Shown here one piece after another: positions 55,744 through 63,531 of a stretch of DNA of 64,000 nucleotides. A model generated the notes under the pieces. The model searched no databases and was not told the origin of the DNA. It saw only the letters and a list, made by a program, of their open reading frames with translations. The stretch's first letter is position 1. Each line of letters begins with the position of its first letter. This DNA is from Brevundimonas sp. (lineage in GTDB: Bacteria; Pseudomonadota; Alphaproteobacteria; Caulobacterales; Caulobacteraceae): assembly GCF_013912005.1 (NCBI RefSeq), contig NZ_JACESB010000010.1, forward strand, positions 27,229-91,228, in the 5' to 3' direction. Both the position numbers and the translations under genes were made by a program.

Positions 55744-55949
55744 GTTCTGTCTGCCTTCTGATGCCGTTGTGCCGGCGGTTGTCTCAGTCCTGCCGTATGA
55801 CGACGGCGACGGCGGCGCAAGCCTTCAACGAAGACTCACCCCGACCGGTTGCGAGGGCTTTAGCACAGCCGTGCGGCCGGGAAACAGCCCCGCCGCGGGG
55901 GCGGCAACGGGTTGTGATGGGGCGCAGGGCGTGAGCCGCGGGGCGGCGG

Positions 55950-56342
55950 TCAGCGCGGCGGCGGCGGCGCCGGCAGGTTCACCGTCACAGGCGGCTCGCC
56001 GAGGAAGCTGGCGCACCAGCGCCAGGCGCGCTCAAGGTTGTTGGTCGCGCCGCCGGTCTCGGTCAGGCGGCAGACCTTGTGGCCGCCTGCTCTTACATCG
56101 GCCCGGCCGATCAGAAGCACGGGACGGCCGGCGCTGGCGCCAGTGAGGACCGTGAGCGGCGTCCCGTCGTCGAGGTTCATGGACGCCTCGGTCAGAGCCG
56201 TGGGCACGAGGGAGCGAGCCTGCGGCGAGCCGACGCCGCCCTCCACCTCGAACAGCTCGGCCCGCATCCGCGCCCCGGGCTCGGCGGCCATGGTGAAGCG
56301 GGGCTCCTGCAAAACGAGAAACGCGAGCAGGAGCGCCGGCAT
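55950..56342 (-). CDS. Hypothetical small exported protein downstream of ispB
   Basis: A 130-aa protein. The first 20 residues (MPALLLAFLVLQEPRFTMAA) form a short hydrophobic signal-like segment. The rest looks like a small beta-rich domain (VLTGASAGRPVLLIGRADVR) with two Cys (KVCRLTETGG and WRWCASFLGE) that could form a disulfide, and ends in PAPPPPR. I do not recognise a family. The ATG lies two bases after the polyprenyl synthase stop, so the two are in one operon. Confidence 0.65.
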   Translation of the reverse strand: MPALLLAFLVLQEPRFTMAAEPGARMRAELFEVEGGVGSPQARSLVPTALTEASMNLDDGTPLTVLTGASAGRPVLLIGRADVRAGGHKVCRLTETGGATNNLERAWRWCASFLGEPPVTVNLPAPPPPR

Positions 56343-56344
56343 GC

Positions 56345-57373
56345 TCACGCCACCCGGCTGACCGCGAAATCCGCCAGCCGCTCCAGCGCGTCGCGCCAGT
56401 CGCCCTGCGGCAGGCCCGAGAGGGCGTCGCGGGCGAGGTCGGCGTAGTCCCAGGCGAGGTCGAGGGTGGCGCCGACCGAGCCGGAGCCGAGGATCAGCTC
56501 GCGGGCGCGGCGGAAGTCGTCCTCGGCGCGGCGGCCCTGGTTGATGGTGCGGTCCCAGAAGGCGTCCTCGCGGCCGCGGGTGCGGGCGGCGGCCAGCAGC
56601 AGCGGCAGGGTCACCTTGCCCTCGCGGAAGTCGTCGCCGGCGTTCTTGCCCAGCACCTCGGACTGGCCGCCGTAGTCGAGGGCGTCGTCGGCCAGCTGGA
56701 AGGCGAGGCCGAGGTTGAGGCCGTAGGCGCGCAGGGCGGCGACCGTGGCGTCGTCGGCGTCGGCCCCCACCGCCCCGGCCTCGGCGGCGGCGGCGAACAG
56801 CTCGGCGGTCTTGGCCGAGATGATCTTCAGATAGGTGGCCTGGTCGAGGTTGAGGTCGTGGGCGCGGGTCAGCTGCAGCACCTCGCCCTCGGAGATGACG
56901 CTGGAGGCGGTGGCGAGGATGCCGAGCGCGCGCATGCGGCCGGTCTCGACCATCAGCTCGAAGGCGCGGGCGAACAGGAAGTCGCCGACCAGCACGCTGG
57001 ACGGGGCGCCCCAGATCAGGTGGGCGGCCACCTTGCCGCGGCGCAGGTCGGAGCTGTCGACCACGTCGTCGTGCAGCAGGGTGGCGGTGTGGATGAACTC
57101 GACGGCGGCGGCGAGGCGGACGGGGGCGTCGATGGGGCCCTGCGCCCCGGCGGCGCGGGCGGCGGCGATGGTCAGCAGCGGGCGCAGCCGCTTGCCGCCG
57201 GCGGCGACCAGGTGGTCGGCCAGCAGCGGAATGACCGGCACCTCGGACTGCATCCGCTCGACGATCAGGGCGTCGACGCTGGCCATGTCCGGGCGGGCGA
57301 GGCGAACGAGCGGCTCCACGTCTCCCTTGCGTCGGATGTCGGCGACGGTGACAGCGTCCAAGGAACCACTCAT
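56345..57373 (-). CDS. ispB: Polyprenyl diphosphate synthase (quinone side chain, IspB-like)
   Basis: A 342-aa trans-prenyltransferase. The first aspartate-rich motif is LLHDDVVDSSDLRRG, the second is FQLADDALDYGG, and GGKRLRPLL near residue 65 binds the allylic diphosphate. The size and motifs fit octaprenyl/decaprenyl synthases that make the ubiquinone side chain. The ATG at 57373 (SGSLDAVTVADIR) is chosen over the longer frame to 57448, which has no family sequence and lies in the divergent promoter region. Confidence 0.9.
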   Translation of the reverse strand: MSGSLDAVTVADIRRKGDVEPLVRLARPDMASVDALIVERMQSEVPVIPLLADHLVAAGGKRLRPLLTIAAARAAGAQGPIDAPVRLAAAVEFIHTATLLHDDVVDSSDLRRGKVAAHLIWGAPSSVLVGDFLFARAFELMVETGRMRALGILATASSVISEGEVLQLTRAHDLNLDQATYLKIISAKTAELFAAAAEAGAVGADADDATVAALRAYGLNLGLAFQLADDALDYGGQSEVLGKNAGDDFREGKVTLPLLLAAARTRGREDAFWDRTINQGRRAEDDFRRARELILGSGSVGATLDLAWDYADLARDALSGLPQGDWRDALERLADFAVSRVA

Positions 57374-57478
57374 GGCGGGGCGGCGCGGGAGGAGGATCGC
57401 GCCGGAAAATCCGGACGCCGCCTTGCCCGGCGACGCCGCGGCGCACAATGGTGACGGGGCAGGAAGGGGTCAAGCCGC

Positions 57479-58225
57479 GTGTCCGTCGCAGCCGAAGGGG
57501 AAGTCGTGGAGAACGCCCTGCTGGGCGGCCGGGTGCGGCTGCGCCAGCCGGCGAAGGGCTATCGCGCCGGCATGGACGCCGCCCTGCTGGCGGCGGCGGT
57601 GGAGGCGAGGCCGGGCGAGCGGGTGGTCGAGGCCGGCAGCGGGGCCGGGGCGGTGCTGATGCAGATCGCGGCGCGGCGGCCGGGCGTGCGGCTGACCGGG
57701 CTGGAGCGCGACCCGTCCATGGCGGCGCTGGCGCGGGAGAACGCGGCGCTGAACGGGGCCGAGGCGCAGATCCTCGAGGGCGACGTGGCGGCGGGGTTCC
57801 GGGCGCTGGAGCTGCCGCCGTTCGACCATGCGGTCAGCAATCCGCCCTTCTTCGACGATCCGGGAGCGCTGCGGGCGCCGGCCGAGGGCAAGCGCGGGGC
57901 GTGGATGGCCGACGACGGACTGGCGGCCTGGACCCGCTTCCTGCTCAAGGCGGTGCGCGAGGGCGGGACGATCACCGTCATCCACCGCGCCGACCGGCTG
58001 GCCGATCTGCTGGCCGGGCTGAGCGCGACGGCGGGGTCGTTCTCCGTGCGGCCGGTGCACGCCTTCGCCGACGAGCCGGCCAAGCGGGTGCTGGTGCGCG
58101 CGGTGAAGACCGGCCGCGCCCCCTTGCGCCTGCTGCCGGCGCTGGTGCTGCACGACCGCGGCGGCGGGAAGCATTCGCCGGCGGCGGAGGCCGTGCTGCG
58201 CGGCGAGGCGGGGCTGGGGTGGTGA
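57479..58225 (+). CDS. TrmN6/YfiC-like methyltransferase
   Basis: A 248-aa class I SAM methyltransferase. VVEAGSGAGAVLMQIA is the SAM-binding motif I, and HAVSNPPFFDDPG contains the NPPF/Y motif typical of enzymes methylating an exocyclic amino group of adenine, as in the tRNA1(Val) A37 methylase. LRQPAKGYRAGMDAALLA is the usual N-terminal family segment. The GTG at 57479 is the start, with GGAAGGGG about nine bases upstream; no in-frame ATG precedes it. It is divergent from ispB. Confidence 0.86.
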   Translation: MSVAAEGEVVENALLGGRVRLRQPAKGYRAGMDAALLAAAVEARPGERVVEAGSGAGAVLMQIAARRPGVRLTGLERDPSMAALARENAALNGAEAQILEGDVAAGFRALELPPFDHAVSNPPFFDDPGALRAPAEGKRGAWMADDGLAAWTRFLLKAVREGGTITVIHRADRLADLLAGLSATAGSFSVRPVHAFADEPAKRVLVRAVKTGRAPLRLLPALVLHDRGGGKHSPAAEAVLRGEAGLGW

Positions 58226-58239
58226 AGAGTGCTGGTGAA

Positions 58240-58310
58240 GAGTGAGTCGTGAGTACGGGCAGCGGCCGTCCCGGCGCCAACCGCTCCCTGACACTCCTCA
58301 CGCGTCACTT
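58240..58310. repeat. Imperfect inverted repeat in the intergenic region
   Basis: GAGTGAGTCGTGAG at 58240-58253 pairs with CTCACGCGTCACTT at 58297-58310 (11 of 14 positions), with a 43-base GC-rich loop. A short tandem repeat of GTGAAGAGTG precedes it. It may be an old repetitive palindromic element; no gene fits here. Confidence 0.35.
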
Positions 58311-58331
58311 CCCGCGCTATTCCCCTCCCCC

Positions 58332-58943
58332 ATGTCCCTGCGCCCGCTGTTCGTCACCCAGGTCTATGAAGCCACCCTCGCCGGTTCGCCGAGGTTCGAG
58401 GGGTTCAATGCGGCGCTGGCCGACGCCTGCCGCATGCTGGCGGTGGAGGATCGGGCCGGGAAGGCCTGGTGCCGCGAGCACGGCTACCGCGGCTACACCT
58501 CCTACGGCTCCCTGACCGACCTGCCGCAGCGCCTGCCGGAGTTCGCCGAGCTCAAGCGCCACCTCGACAGGCACGCGCAAGCCTATGCCCGGGCGCTGAA
58601 TTTCGAACTGGCCCGCAAGCCGCGGCTGGACAATCTGTGGGTCAATGTCCTCAAGCCCGGCGGGGGCCACACCGGCCACATCCATCCCCACGCCTTCCTG
58701 TCCGGGACGATCTACGTCGAGGTCCCGGACGGCGCCTCGGCGCTGAAGCTGGAGGATCCGCGCCTGCCGATGATGATGGCCCGCCCGGGCGTGCGGGCGG
58801 ACGCCCCGGAGGCCGAGCGGCCGTTCGTCTACCTGGCCCCGCAGGCCGGCACGATCCTGATGTGGGAGAGCTGGCTGCGCCACGAGGTGCCGGCCAACGC
58901 CGCCCGCAGCGAGCGCATCTCGATCAGCTTCAACTACGCCTGA
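58332..58943 (+). CDS. Putative 2OG-Fe(II) oxygenase (TIGR02466-like)
   Basis: A 203-aa protein of the family annotated as putative 2-oxoglutarate/iron oxygenases. LWVNVLKPGGGHTGHIHPHA has the HxH iron-ligand pattern, and GTIYVEVPDGASAL is the double-stranded beta-helix core. WESWLRHEVPAN contains the distal His, and ERISISFNY ends with the 2OG-binding Arg. The ATG at 58332 is the first compatible with the family start LRPLFVTQVYEA. Substrate unknown. Confidence 0.8.
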   Translation: MSLRPLFVTQVYEATLAGSPRFEGFNAALADACRMLAVEDRAGKAWCREHGYRGYTSYGSLTDLPQRLPEFAELKRHLDRHAQAYARALNFELARKPRLDNLWVNVLKPGGGHTGHIHPHAFLSGTIYVEVPDGASALKLEDPRLPMMMARPGVRADAPEAERPFVYLAPQAGTILMWESWLRHEVPANAARSERISISFNYA

Positions 58944-58947
58944 GCCG

Positions 58948-59145
58948 TCAGTCCTCCGGCGGCCGGCGCCCGTCACGGCGCCGCCGCGCCGCGGCCGCGG
59001 CGTCGAGCAGCCGGATTCCCGAAATGTCCGCCTCCTCGGCCGACATGTGCATGACGATGTCGGGCGGGTCGCGGATCTCCACCTGGCCGTCGCGGCCCAC
59101 CGGATTGAGCGGGCCGACGGGATTGTTCGCAGCGTCTCTGTCCAT
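58948..59145 (-). CDS. Small hypothetical protein, 65 aa
   Basis: A 65-aa ORF (MDRDAANNPVGPLNPVGRDG at the start), acidic in the middle (DIVMHMSAEEADISGIRL) and Arg-rich at the end. The composition is protein-like rather than a shadow, and the start lies at a clear intergenic boundary (after a plus-strand stop and before the next gene). No family recognised; it may be a conserved Caulobacterales small protein. Overlaps nothing on the opposite strand except the last bases of the spacer. Confidence 0.45.
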   Translation of the reverse strand: MDRDAANNPVGPLNPVGRDGQVEIRDPPDIVMHMSAEEADISGIRLLDAAAAARRRRDGRRPPED

Positions 59146-59275
59146 GGGCCTGCAATGTCCGGCGCCCGACGCCGTTCCCCGCGGCCGCGTCGGCGGGAAA
59201 ATATTCGCCGCTAACGGTCCGCAAAGGCTGACCCCCTACTGTCGCGGCCGACCCTTTCCGTTCCGGCCGCCCGCC

Positions 59276-59689
59276 ATGCTCGTCGCCCGCGCCACCGGCG
59301 TGATCCTCCTGCTCTACAGCGGCTTCCACATGGCCATCGGCCTGTGGGTGCCCGAGTTTCCGTGGCTTCTCACCGGCGTCCTGCTGGTCGTCGGGTCCGC
59401 CGCCCTTCTCGCCTGCCGCCCATGGTCGCGCGTGGTGGTCTATGCGGCGGCCCTGGCGGCGGCGGGGGTCGGGCTGATCGGACAGGTCGACGCGGCGAGC
59501 GCGGCGCGGGCCGACATCCCCCTCGCGGTGATCATCTGGAGCCTGTGGACCTCGCTGTGGCTGGCCGTCGCCTACCTCGGCGGACGCTACCTGCCCGGGC
59601 CCGGCCCCGCCCCGTGGGACGCGGCCTGGGCGCGCCTCCCGTCCGGTGAAGGGCCTGCCGCCGGCGGGCGGAAGGAAGCCGCCGGCTAG
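59276..59689 (+). CDS. Small integral membrane protein
   Basis: A 137-aa protein with four hydrophobic helices: about residues 5-20, 29-45, 52-72 and 84-105. It starts MLVARATGVILLLYSGFHMA, and the last helix is VIIWSLWTSLWLAVAYLG. A Pro/Gly-rich tail follows. No recognised family. The stop overlaps the stop of the convergent TetR gene by 4 bases. Confidence 0.7.
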   Translation: MLVARATGVILLLYSGFHMAIGLWVPEFPWLLTGVLLVVGSAALLACRPWSRVVVYAAALAAAGVGLIGQVDAASAARADIPLAVIIWSLWTSLWLAVAYLGGRYLPGPGPAPWDAAWARLPSGEGPAAGGRKEAAG

Positions 59690-60303
59690 GCGCGGCCCGC
59701 CGGGGCCGCCCCGACGAGGTTGTCCCACGCCAGCATCGCAGCCCGGGCCGTGCCGCGCAGCTCCTCCGGCGTCGCCCCGTCCCGGGCGCGGAAGCTCATG
59801 CCCTGGTGGACGGTGGCGTAGAAGGCGGCGATGGCGGCCGGATCCGCCGCCGGACCGATCTCGCCGGCGTCCCGGGCGCGCCGGAGCCGCGCCTCCAGCC
59901 GGGCCATGGTCTGCGCCCGGATGTCCCCCAGCTCCGCGCACACCCGCTCCGGCAGCCCGTCCGGATGCGCGCCCGACAGGACGATCAGGCAACCCCTGGG
60001 CTTGTCCGGACAGGCTGCGGCCTCGGCGGTCGCCAGCAGCAGGGCTTCGATCGTCTCCCGGACCGGCGTGTGATCCTCGAGGCGGCGCCACTCCGTTTCG
60101 CCCTCGGTGCGCCGGTACAGCTCCACCGCCTCCCGGAACAGCTGCTCCTTGCTGCCGAAGGCGGCGTACAGGCTCGGGGCGTTGATCCCCATGGCGGCGG
60201 TCAGCTCGGCCATCGAGGCGTCGGCGTAGCCTCGGGCCCAGAACACCTCCATGGCGCGGGTCAGCGCCTGCTGGCGATCGAAGCTGCGGGGACGGCCGGC
60301 CAT
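59686..60303 (-). CDS. TetR-family repressor
   Basis: A 205-aa regulator. The N-terminal HTH (residues about 10-55) reads ALTRAMEVFWARGYADASMA then GINAPSLYAAFGSKEQLF, the TetR/AcrR signature. The helical ligand-binding domain has CPDKPRGCLIVLSG. It is divergent from the SDR gene, and the 112-base intergenic space holds a perfect palindrome and a matching half-site, so it probably represses both itself and the SDR. Confidence 0.92.
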   Translation of the reverse strand: MAGRPRSFDRQQALTRAMEVFWARGYADASMAELTAAMGINAPSLYAAFGSKEQLFREAVELYRRTEGETEWRRLEDHTPVRETIEALLLATAEAAACPDKPRGCLIVLSGAHPDGLPERVCAELGDIRAQTMARLEARLRRARDAGEIGPAADPAAIAAFYATVHQGMSFRARDGATPEELRGTARAAMLAWDNLVGAAPAGRA

Positions 60304-60334
60304 CGGCGGCTTGCGGACTCCATTTCCGGGAGAT

Positions 60335-60342
60335 CGTTACAT
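60335..60342. promoter_or_regulatory. Half-site CGTTACAT near the TetR gene
   Basis: The 8-mer CGTTACAT recurs here and at 60393-60400 within the TetR/SDR intergenic region, giving a second candidate binding position near the tetR-like start. Confidence 0.4.
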
Positions 60343-60383
60343 AACCCCTTGAACAGCTCGGGCAAGCGTCACATCTGCGCTTC

Positions 60384-60399
60384 TGTAACGCTCGTTACA
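60384..60399. promoter_or_regulatory. Perfect palindrome, putative TetR operator
   Basis: TGTAACG-CT-CGTTACA is a perfect 7-bp inverted repeat with a 2-base centre, 17 bases before the SDR start codon. The size and position are typical of a TetR-family operator overlapping the promoter. Confidence 0.65.
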
Positions 60400-60415
60400 T
60401 ATTGGAGCTCCACAG

Positions 60416-61168
60416 ATGACGTCCACCTCCCTCCCCCTCTCCGGCAAGCGCGCCCTCGTCACCGGCGGCGCGCGCGGCATCGGCGCCGCCATCGTGCGGC
60501 GACTGGCCGCCGACGGCGCAGACGTGGCCCTGACCTACGAGAAATCCGCCGAGGCGGCCGAAGCCCTCGCCGCCGAGGTTCGCGCCAGCGGCCGCCGGGC
60601 CGCGGCCATCCGGGCCGACGCCGGCAGCCCGGCCGGCGCGACCGACGCCATCGACGGCGCCGTGGCCGCGCTCGGCGGCGTCGACATCCTCGTCAACAAC
60701 GCCGGCATCGCCCGCATGGGCGACTTCGCCGACCTGCCGCCGGAGGACCTTGAGGCCCTGCTGAACGTCAATGTCCGCGGCGTCATGCTGACCACCCAGG
60801 CGGCCCTGCGCCACCTGCCCGACGGCGGCCGCATCATCAGCATCGGCAGCAACGTCGGCGAGCGGGTCCCCTTCCCCGGCATCACCGTCTACGCCGCCAC
60901 CAAGTCGGCGCTGGAGTCCTTCACCCGCGGCCTGGCGCGCGAGCTCGGCCCGCGCGGGATCACCGTCAACCTGGTGCGCCCCGGACCGACGGACACGGAC
61001 ATGAACCCCGCCGACGGGCCGTTCGCCCCGCTGGTCACGCCGAGCCTGGCCATCCCCCGCTACGGCCGTCCCGAGGAGGTGGCGGCGGCGGTCGCCTTCC
61101 TCGCGGGGCCGGAGGCCGGATACGTCACCGGCGGAGGCATCCTCGTCGACGGCGGCTACAACGCCTGA
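60416..61168 (+). CDS. Short-chain dehydrogenase/reductase
   Basis: A 250-aa classical SDR. The NAD(P) motif is ALVTGGARGIGAAIV (TGxxxGxG), NNAGIARMGD stabilises the core, the catalytic Ser is in IISIGSNVG and the YxxxK pair is in VYAATKSALESF. It ends with GYVTGGGILVDGGYNA, typical of FabG-like oxidoreductases. It is the likely target of the divergent TetR regulator. The native substrate is unknown. Confidence 0.93.
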   Translation: MTSTSLPLSGKRALVTGGARGIGAAIVRRLAADGADVALTYEKSAEAAEALAAEVRASGRRAAAIRADAGSPAGATDAIDGAVAALGGVDILVNNAGIARMGDFADLPPEDLEALLNVNVRGVMLTTQAALRHLPDGGRIISIGSNVGERVPFPGITVYAATKSALESFTRGLARELGPRGITVNLVRPGPTDTDMNPADGPFAPLVTPSLAIPRYGRPEEVAAAVAFLAGPEAGYVTGGGILVDGGYNA

Positions 61169-61279
61169 GCCCGCCTTCAATCCGCCGTGTCCGGGGGGTA
61201 GTCATTTGCCCTCCGGCGCGGCGGTCGCTACACCCCGCGCCAACCTCCCCGAATTTCCAGACGACAGGGCGCGACGCGC

Positions 61280-62947
61280 ATGGCGCAGCAGTACATCTTC
61301 CAGATGCAGGGCCTGACCAAGGCCTTTCCCGGCGGCAAGAAGGTTTTCGAGAACATCTGGCTGAGCTTCTACAACGACGCCAAGATCGGCGTCGTCGGCG
61401 TCAACGGCTCGGGCAAGTCGACGCTGCTGAAGATCATGGCCGGGCTCGACACCGAGTTCCAGGGCGAGGCGCGGGCCGCCGACGGCGTCAAGCGCGGCTA
61501 CCTGGAGCAGGAGCCCCAGCTCGATCCCAACCTGAACGTCCGCGAGAACGTCGAGGCCTGGTGCGAGGAGAAGCAGTGGGTCAACCGCTTCAACGCCATC
61601 GCCGCCGAGATGGGCGAGAACTACTCCGACGAGCTGATGGAGGAGATGACCTCGCTCCAGGAGAAGATCGACGCCGCCGACGTCTGGGACATCGACAGCC
61701 GCATCGAGATGGCCATGGACGCCCTGCGCTGCCCGCCGGACGACTGGTCGGTGACCAATCTGTCGGGGGGCGAGAAGCGCCGCGTCGCCCTGGCCCGCCT
61801 GCTGCTCAGCAAGCCCGACATGCTGCTGATGGACGAGCCGACCAACCACCTCGACGCCGAGTCGGTCGCCTGGCTGCAGCATCACCTCGAGAACTTCCCC
61901 GGCTGCGTCATCCTGGTCACCCACGACCGCTACTTCCTCGACCAGGTGACGAAGTGGACGCTGGAGCTGGACCGCGGCAAGGGCCACCCGCACGAGGGCA
62001 ACTACTCCAGCTGGCTGGAGGCCAAGCAGAAGCGCGTCGTCCAGGAGCAGTCTGAATCCGAGGCCCGCCAGCGCGCCCTGACCCGCGAGCTGGAATGGGT
62101 CCGCTCGGGCGCCAAGGCCCGTCAGGCCAAGTCCAAGGCCCGTCTGGCCGCCTACGAGAAGATGGTCGCCGAGCAGGAGAACGCCACCAAGGCCCAGACC
62201 CACGCGGTCATCCAGATCCCGCCGGGGCCGCGCCTCGGCAATGTGGTGCTGGAGGTCGAGGGGCTGGAGAAGTCCTACGGCGACAAGCTGCTGTTCAAGG
62301 ACCTGACCTTCAAGCTGCCGCCCAACGGCATCGTCGGCGTGATCGGCCCCAACGGCGCCGGCAAGTCGACCCTGTTCCGCATGATCACCGGCCAGGAGCA
62401 GCCCGACGCCGGCACCATCCGCGTCGGCGAGACGGTCAAGCTGGCCTATGTCGACCAGTCGCGCGACGACCTGAAGCCGGACGACACCATCTGGCAGGCC
62501 ATCTCCGGCGGCACCGACGTGATGATGGTCGGCAAGCGCGAGATCAACACCCGCGCCTACGTCGGCAGCTTCAACTTCAAGGGCGGCGACCAGCAGAAGA
62601 AGGTCGGTCAGCTGTCCGGCGGCGAGCGCAACCGCGTCCACCTGGCCAAGACCCTGGCCGCCGGCGGGAATCTGATCCTGCTCGACGAACCGACCAACGA
62701 CCTGGATATCGAGACCCTGCAGAACCTCGAGGAGGCTCTGGAGGAGTTCGCCGGCTGCGCCGTGGTCATCTCCCACGACCGCTGGTTCCTGGACCGTCTG
62801 GCCACCCACATCCTCGCCTTTGAAGGCGACGGCCATGTGGAATGGTTCGAAGGGAACTTCGAGGCCTACGAACAGGACAAGATGCGCCGCCTGGGCGCCG
62901 ACAGCATCATTCCCAAGCGCCTGCAACACCAGAAGTTCGGGCGCTGA
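61280..62947 (+). CDS. ettA: Energy-dependent translational throttle protein (ABC-F)
   Basis: A 555-aa soluble ABC-F ATPase binding the ribosomal E site. Domain 1 has GVNGSGKSTLLKIMAG, LSGGEKRRVALARLLL and MDEPTNHLDAESV. The linker (about 245-310) is basic and helical. Domain 2 has IGPNGAGKSTLFRMITG, LSGGERNRVHLAKTL and LLDEPTNDLDIETL. The length and the start QQYIFQMQGLTKAFPGGKKV match EttA rather than Uup or drug-resistance ABC-F proteins. Confidence 0.96.
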   Translation: MAQQYIFQMQGLTKAFPGGKKVFENIWLSFYNDAKIGVVGVNGSGKSTLLKIMAGLDTEFQGEARAADGVKRGYLEQEPQLDPNLNVRENVEAWCEEKQWVNRFNAIAAEMGENYSDELMEEMTSLQEKIDAADVWDIDSRIEMAMDALRCPPDDWSVTNLSGGEKRRVALARLLLSKPDMLLMDEPTNHLDAESVAWLQHHLENFPGCVILVTHDRYFLDQVTKWTLELDRGKGHPHEGNYSSWLEAKQKRVVQEQSESEARQRALTRELEWVRSGAKARQAKSKARLAAYEKMVAEQENATKAQTHAVIQIPPGPRLGNVVLEVEGLEKSYGDKLLFKDLTFKLPPNGIVGVIGPNGAGKSTLFRMITGQEQPDAGTIRVGETVKLAYVDQSRDDLKPDDTIWQAISGGTDVMMVGKREINTRAYVGSFNFKGGDQQKKVGQLSGGERNRVHLAKTLAAGGNLILLDEPTNDLDIETLQNLEEALEEFAGCAVVISHDRWFLDRLATHILAFEGDGHVEWFEGNFEAYEQDKMRRLGADSIIPKRLQHQKFGR

Positions 62948-62971
62948 TTGATCTGTGATAGGATGCGGGAC

Positions 62972-63202
62972 ATGAGCGACGATCTTCTGTCCCGCATCAC
63001 CATTGATCCCAGCCAGTGCGGGGGCCGTCCGTGCATTCGAGGCATGCGAATTCGCGTGCAGGACGTTCTGGACATGCTGGCCGGTGGCGCGAGCCCGGAG
63101 GAAGTCCTCGCGGACTTTCCCTACCTGGAAGCTGACGACATTCGGGCCAGCCTTGCCTATGCGGCCGCAAGCATCGGCGACACTGGCGTGATCGCCGCGT
63201 GA
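62972..63202 (+). CDS. DUF433 antitoxin
   Basis: A 76-aa DUF433 protein: RITIDPSQCGGRPCIRGMRI then VQDVLDMLAGGASPEEVLAD and FPYLEADDIRASLAYAA. This is a winged-helix-like antitoxin that pairs with DUF5615/PIN-like toxins. The ATG at 62972 is preferred; an in-frame ATG nine bases upstream is also possible. The stop overlaps the GTG start of the toxin by 4 bases. Confidence 0.88.
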   Translation: MSDDLLSRITIDPSQCGGRPCIRGMRIRVQDVLDMLAGGASPEEVLADFPYLEADDIRASLAYAAASIGDTGVIAA

Positions 63203-63531
63203 AATTCATCGTGGACGCCCAGCTGCCTATCGCTCTTGCCGATTGGCTGAGAGCTAATGGGCACGCGGCCGACCATGTTTCCACGCTTCTGGCGGTACAT
63301 GCGCGTGACCAGGACATCTGGGATTTGGCCCGAGCGGAATCGCGCGTCATCATCACCAAGGATCGGGACTTCGCCATCTGGGCGGCGGACCGCCGGCTAG
63401 GGCCTCAGATCGTCTGGCTTCGTCTTGGCAACGCGACCCGGCGTGTTCTGATCGAATGGCTTGAACCTCGATGGGCCAGGATCGAACAAGGCCTCCTCGA
63501 CGGCCTCCATTTGATCGAGGTCCGGCCATGA
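63199..63531 (+). CDS. DUF5615 PIN-like toxin
   Basis: A 110-aa PIN-like protein. KFIVDAQLPIALADWLRANG supplies the first Asp, RDQDIWDLARAESRVIITKD the second acidic cluster, and RDFAIW follows, as in PIN-fold RNases. The start is GTG at 63199, overlapping the DUF433 stop (GTGA). Its TGA overlaps the ATG of the next gene (ATGA). By family precedent it is the toxin of a type II system. Confidence 0.87.
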   Translation: MKFIVDAQLPIALADWLRANGHAADHVSTLLAVHARDQDIWDLARAESRVIITKDRDFAIWAADRRLGPQIVWLRLGNATRRVLIEWLEPRWARIEQGLLDGLHLIEVRP

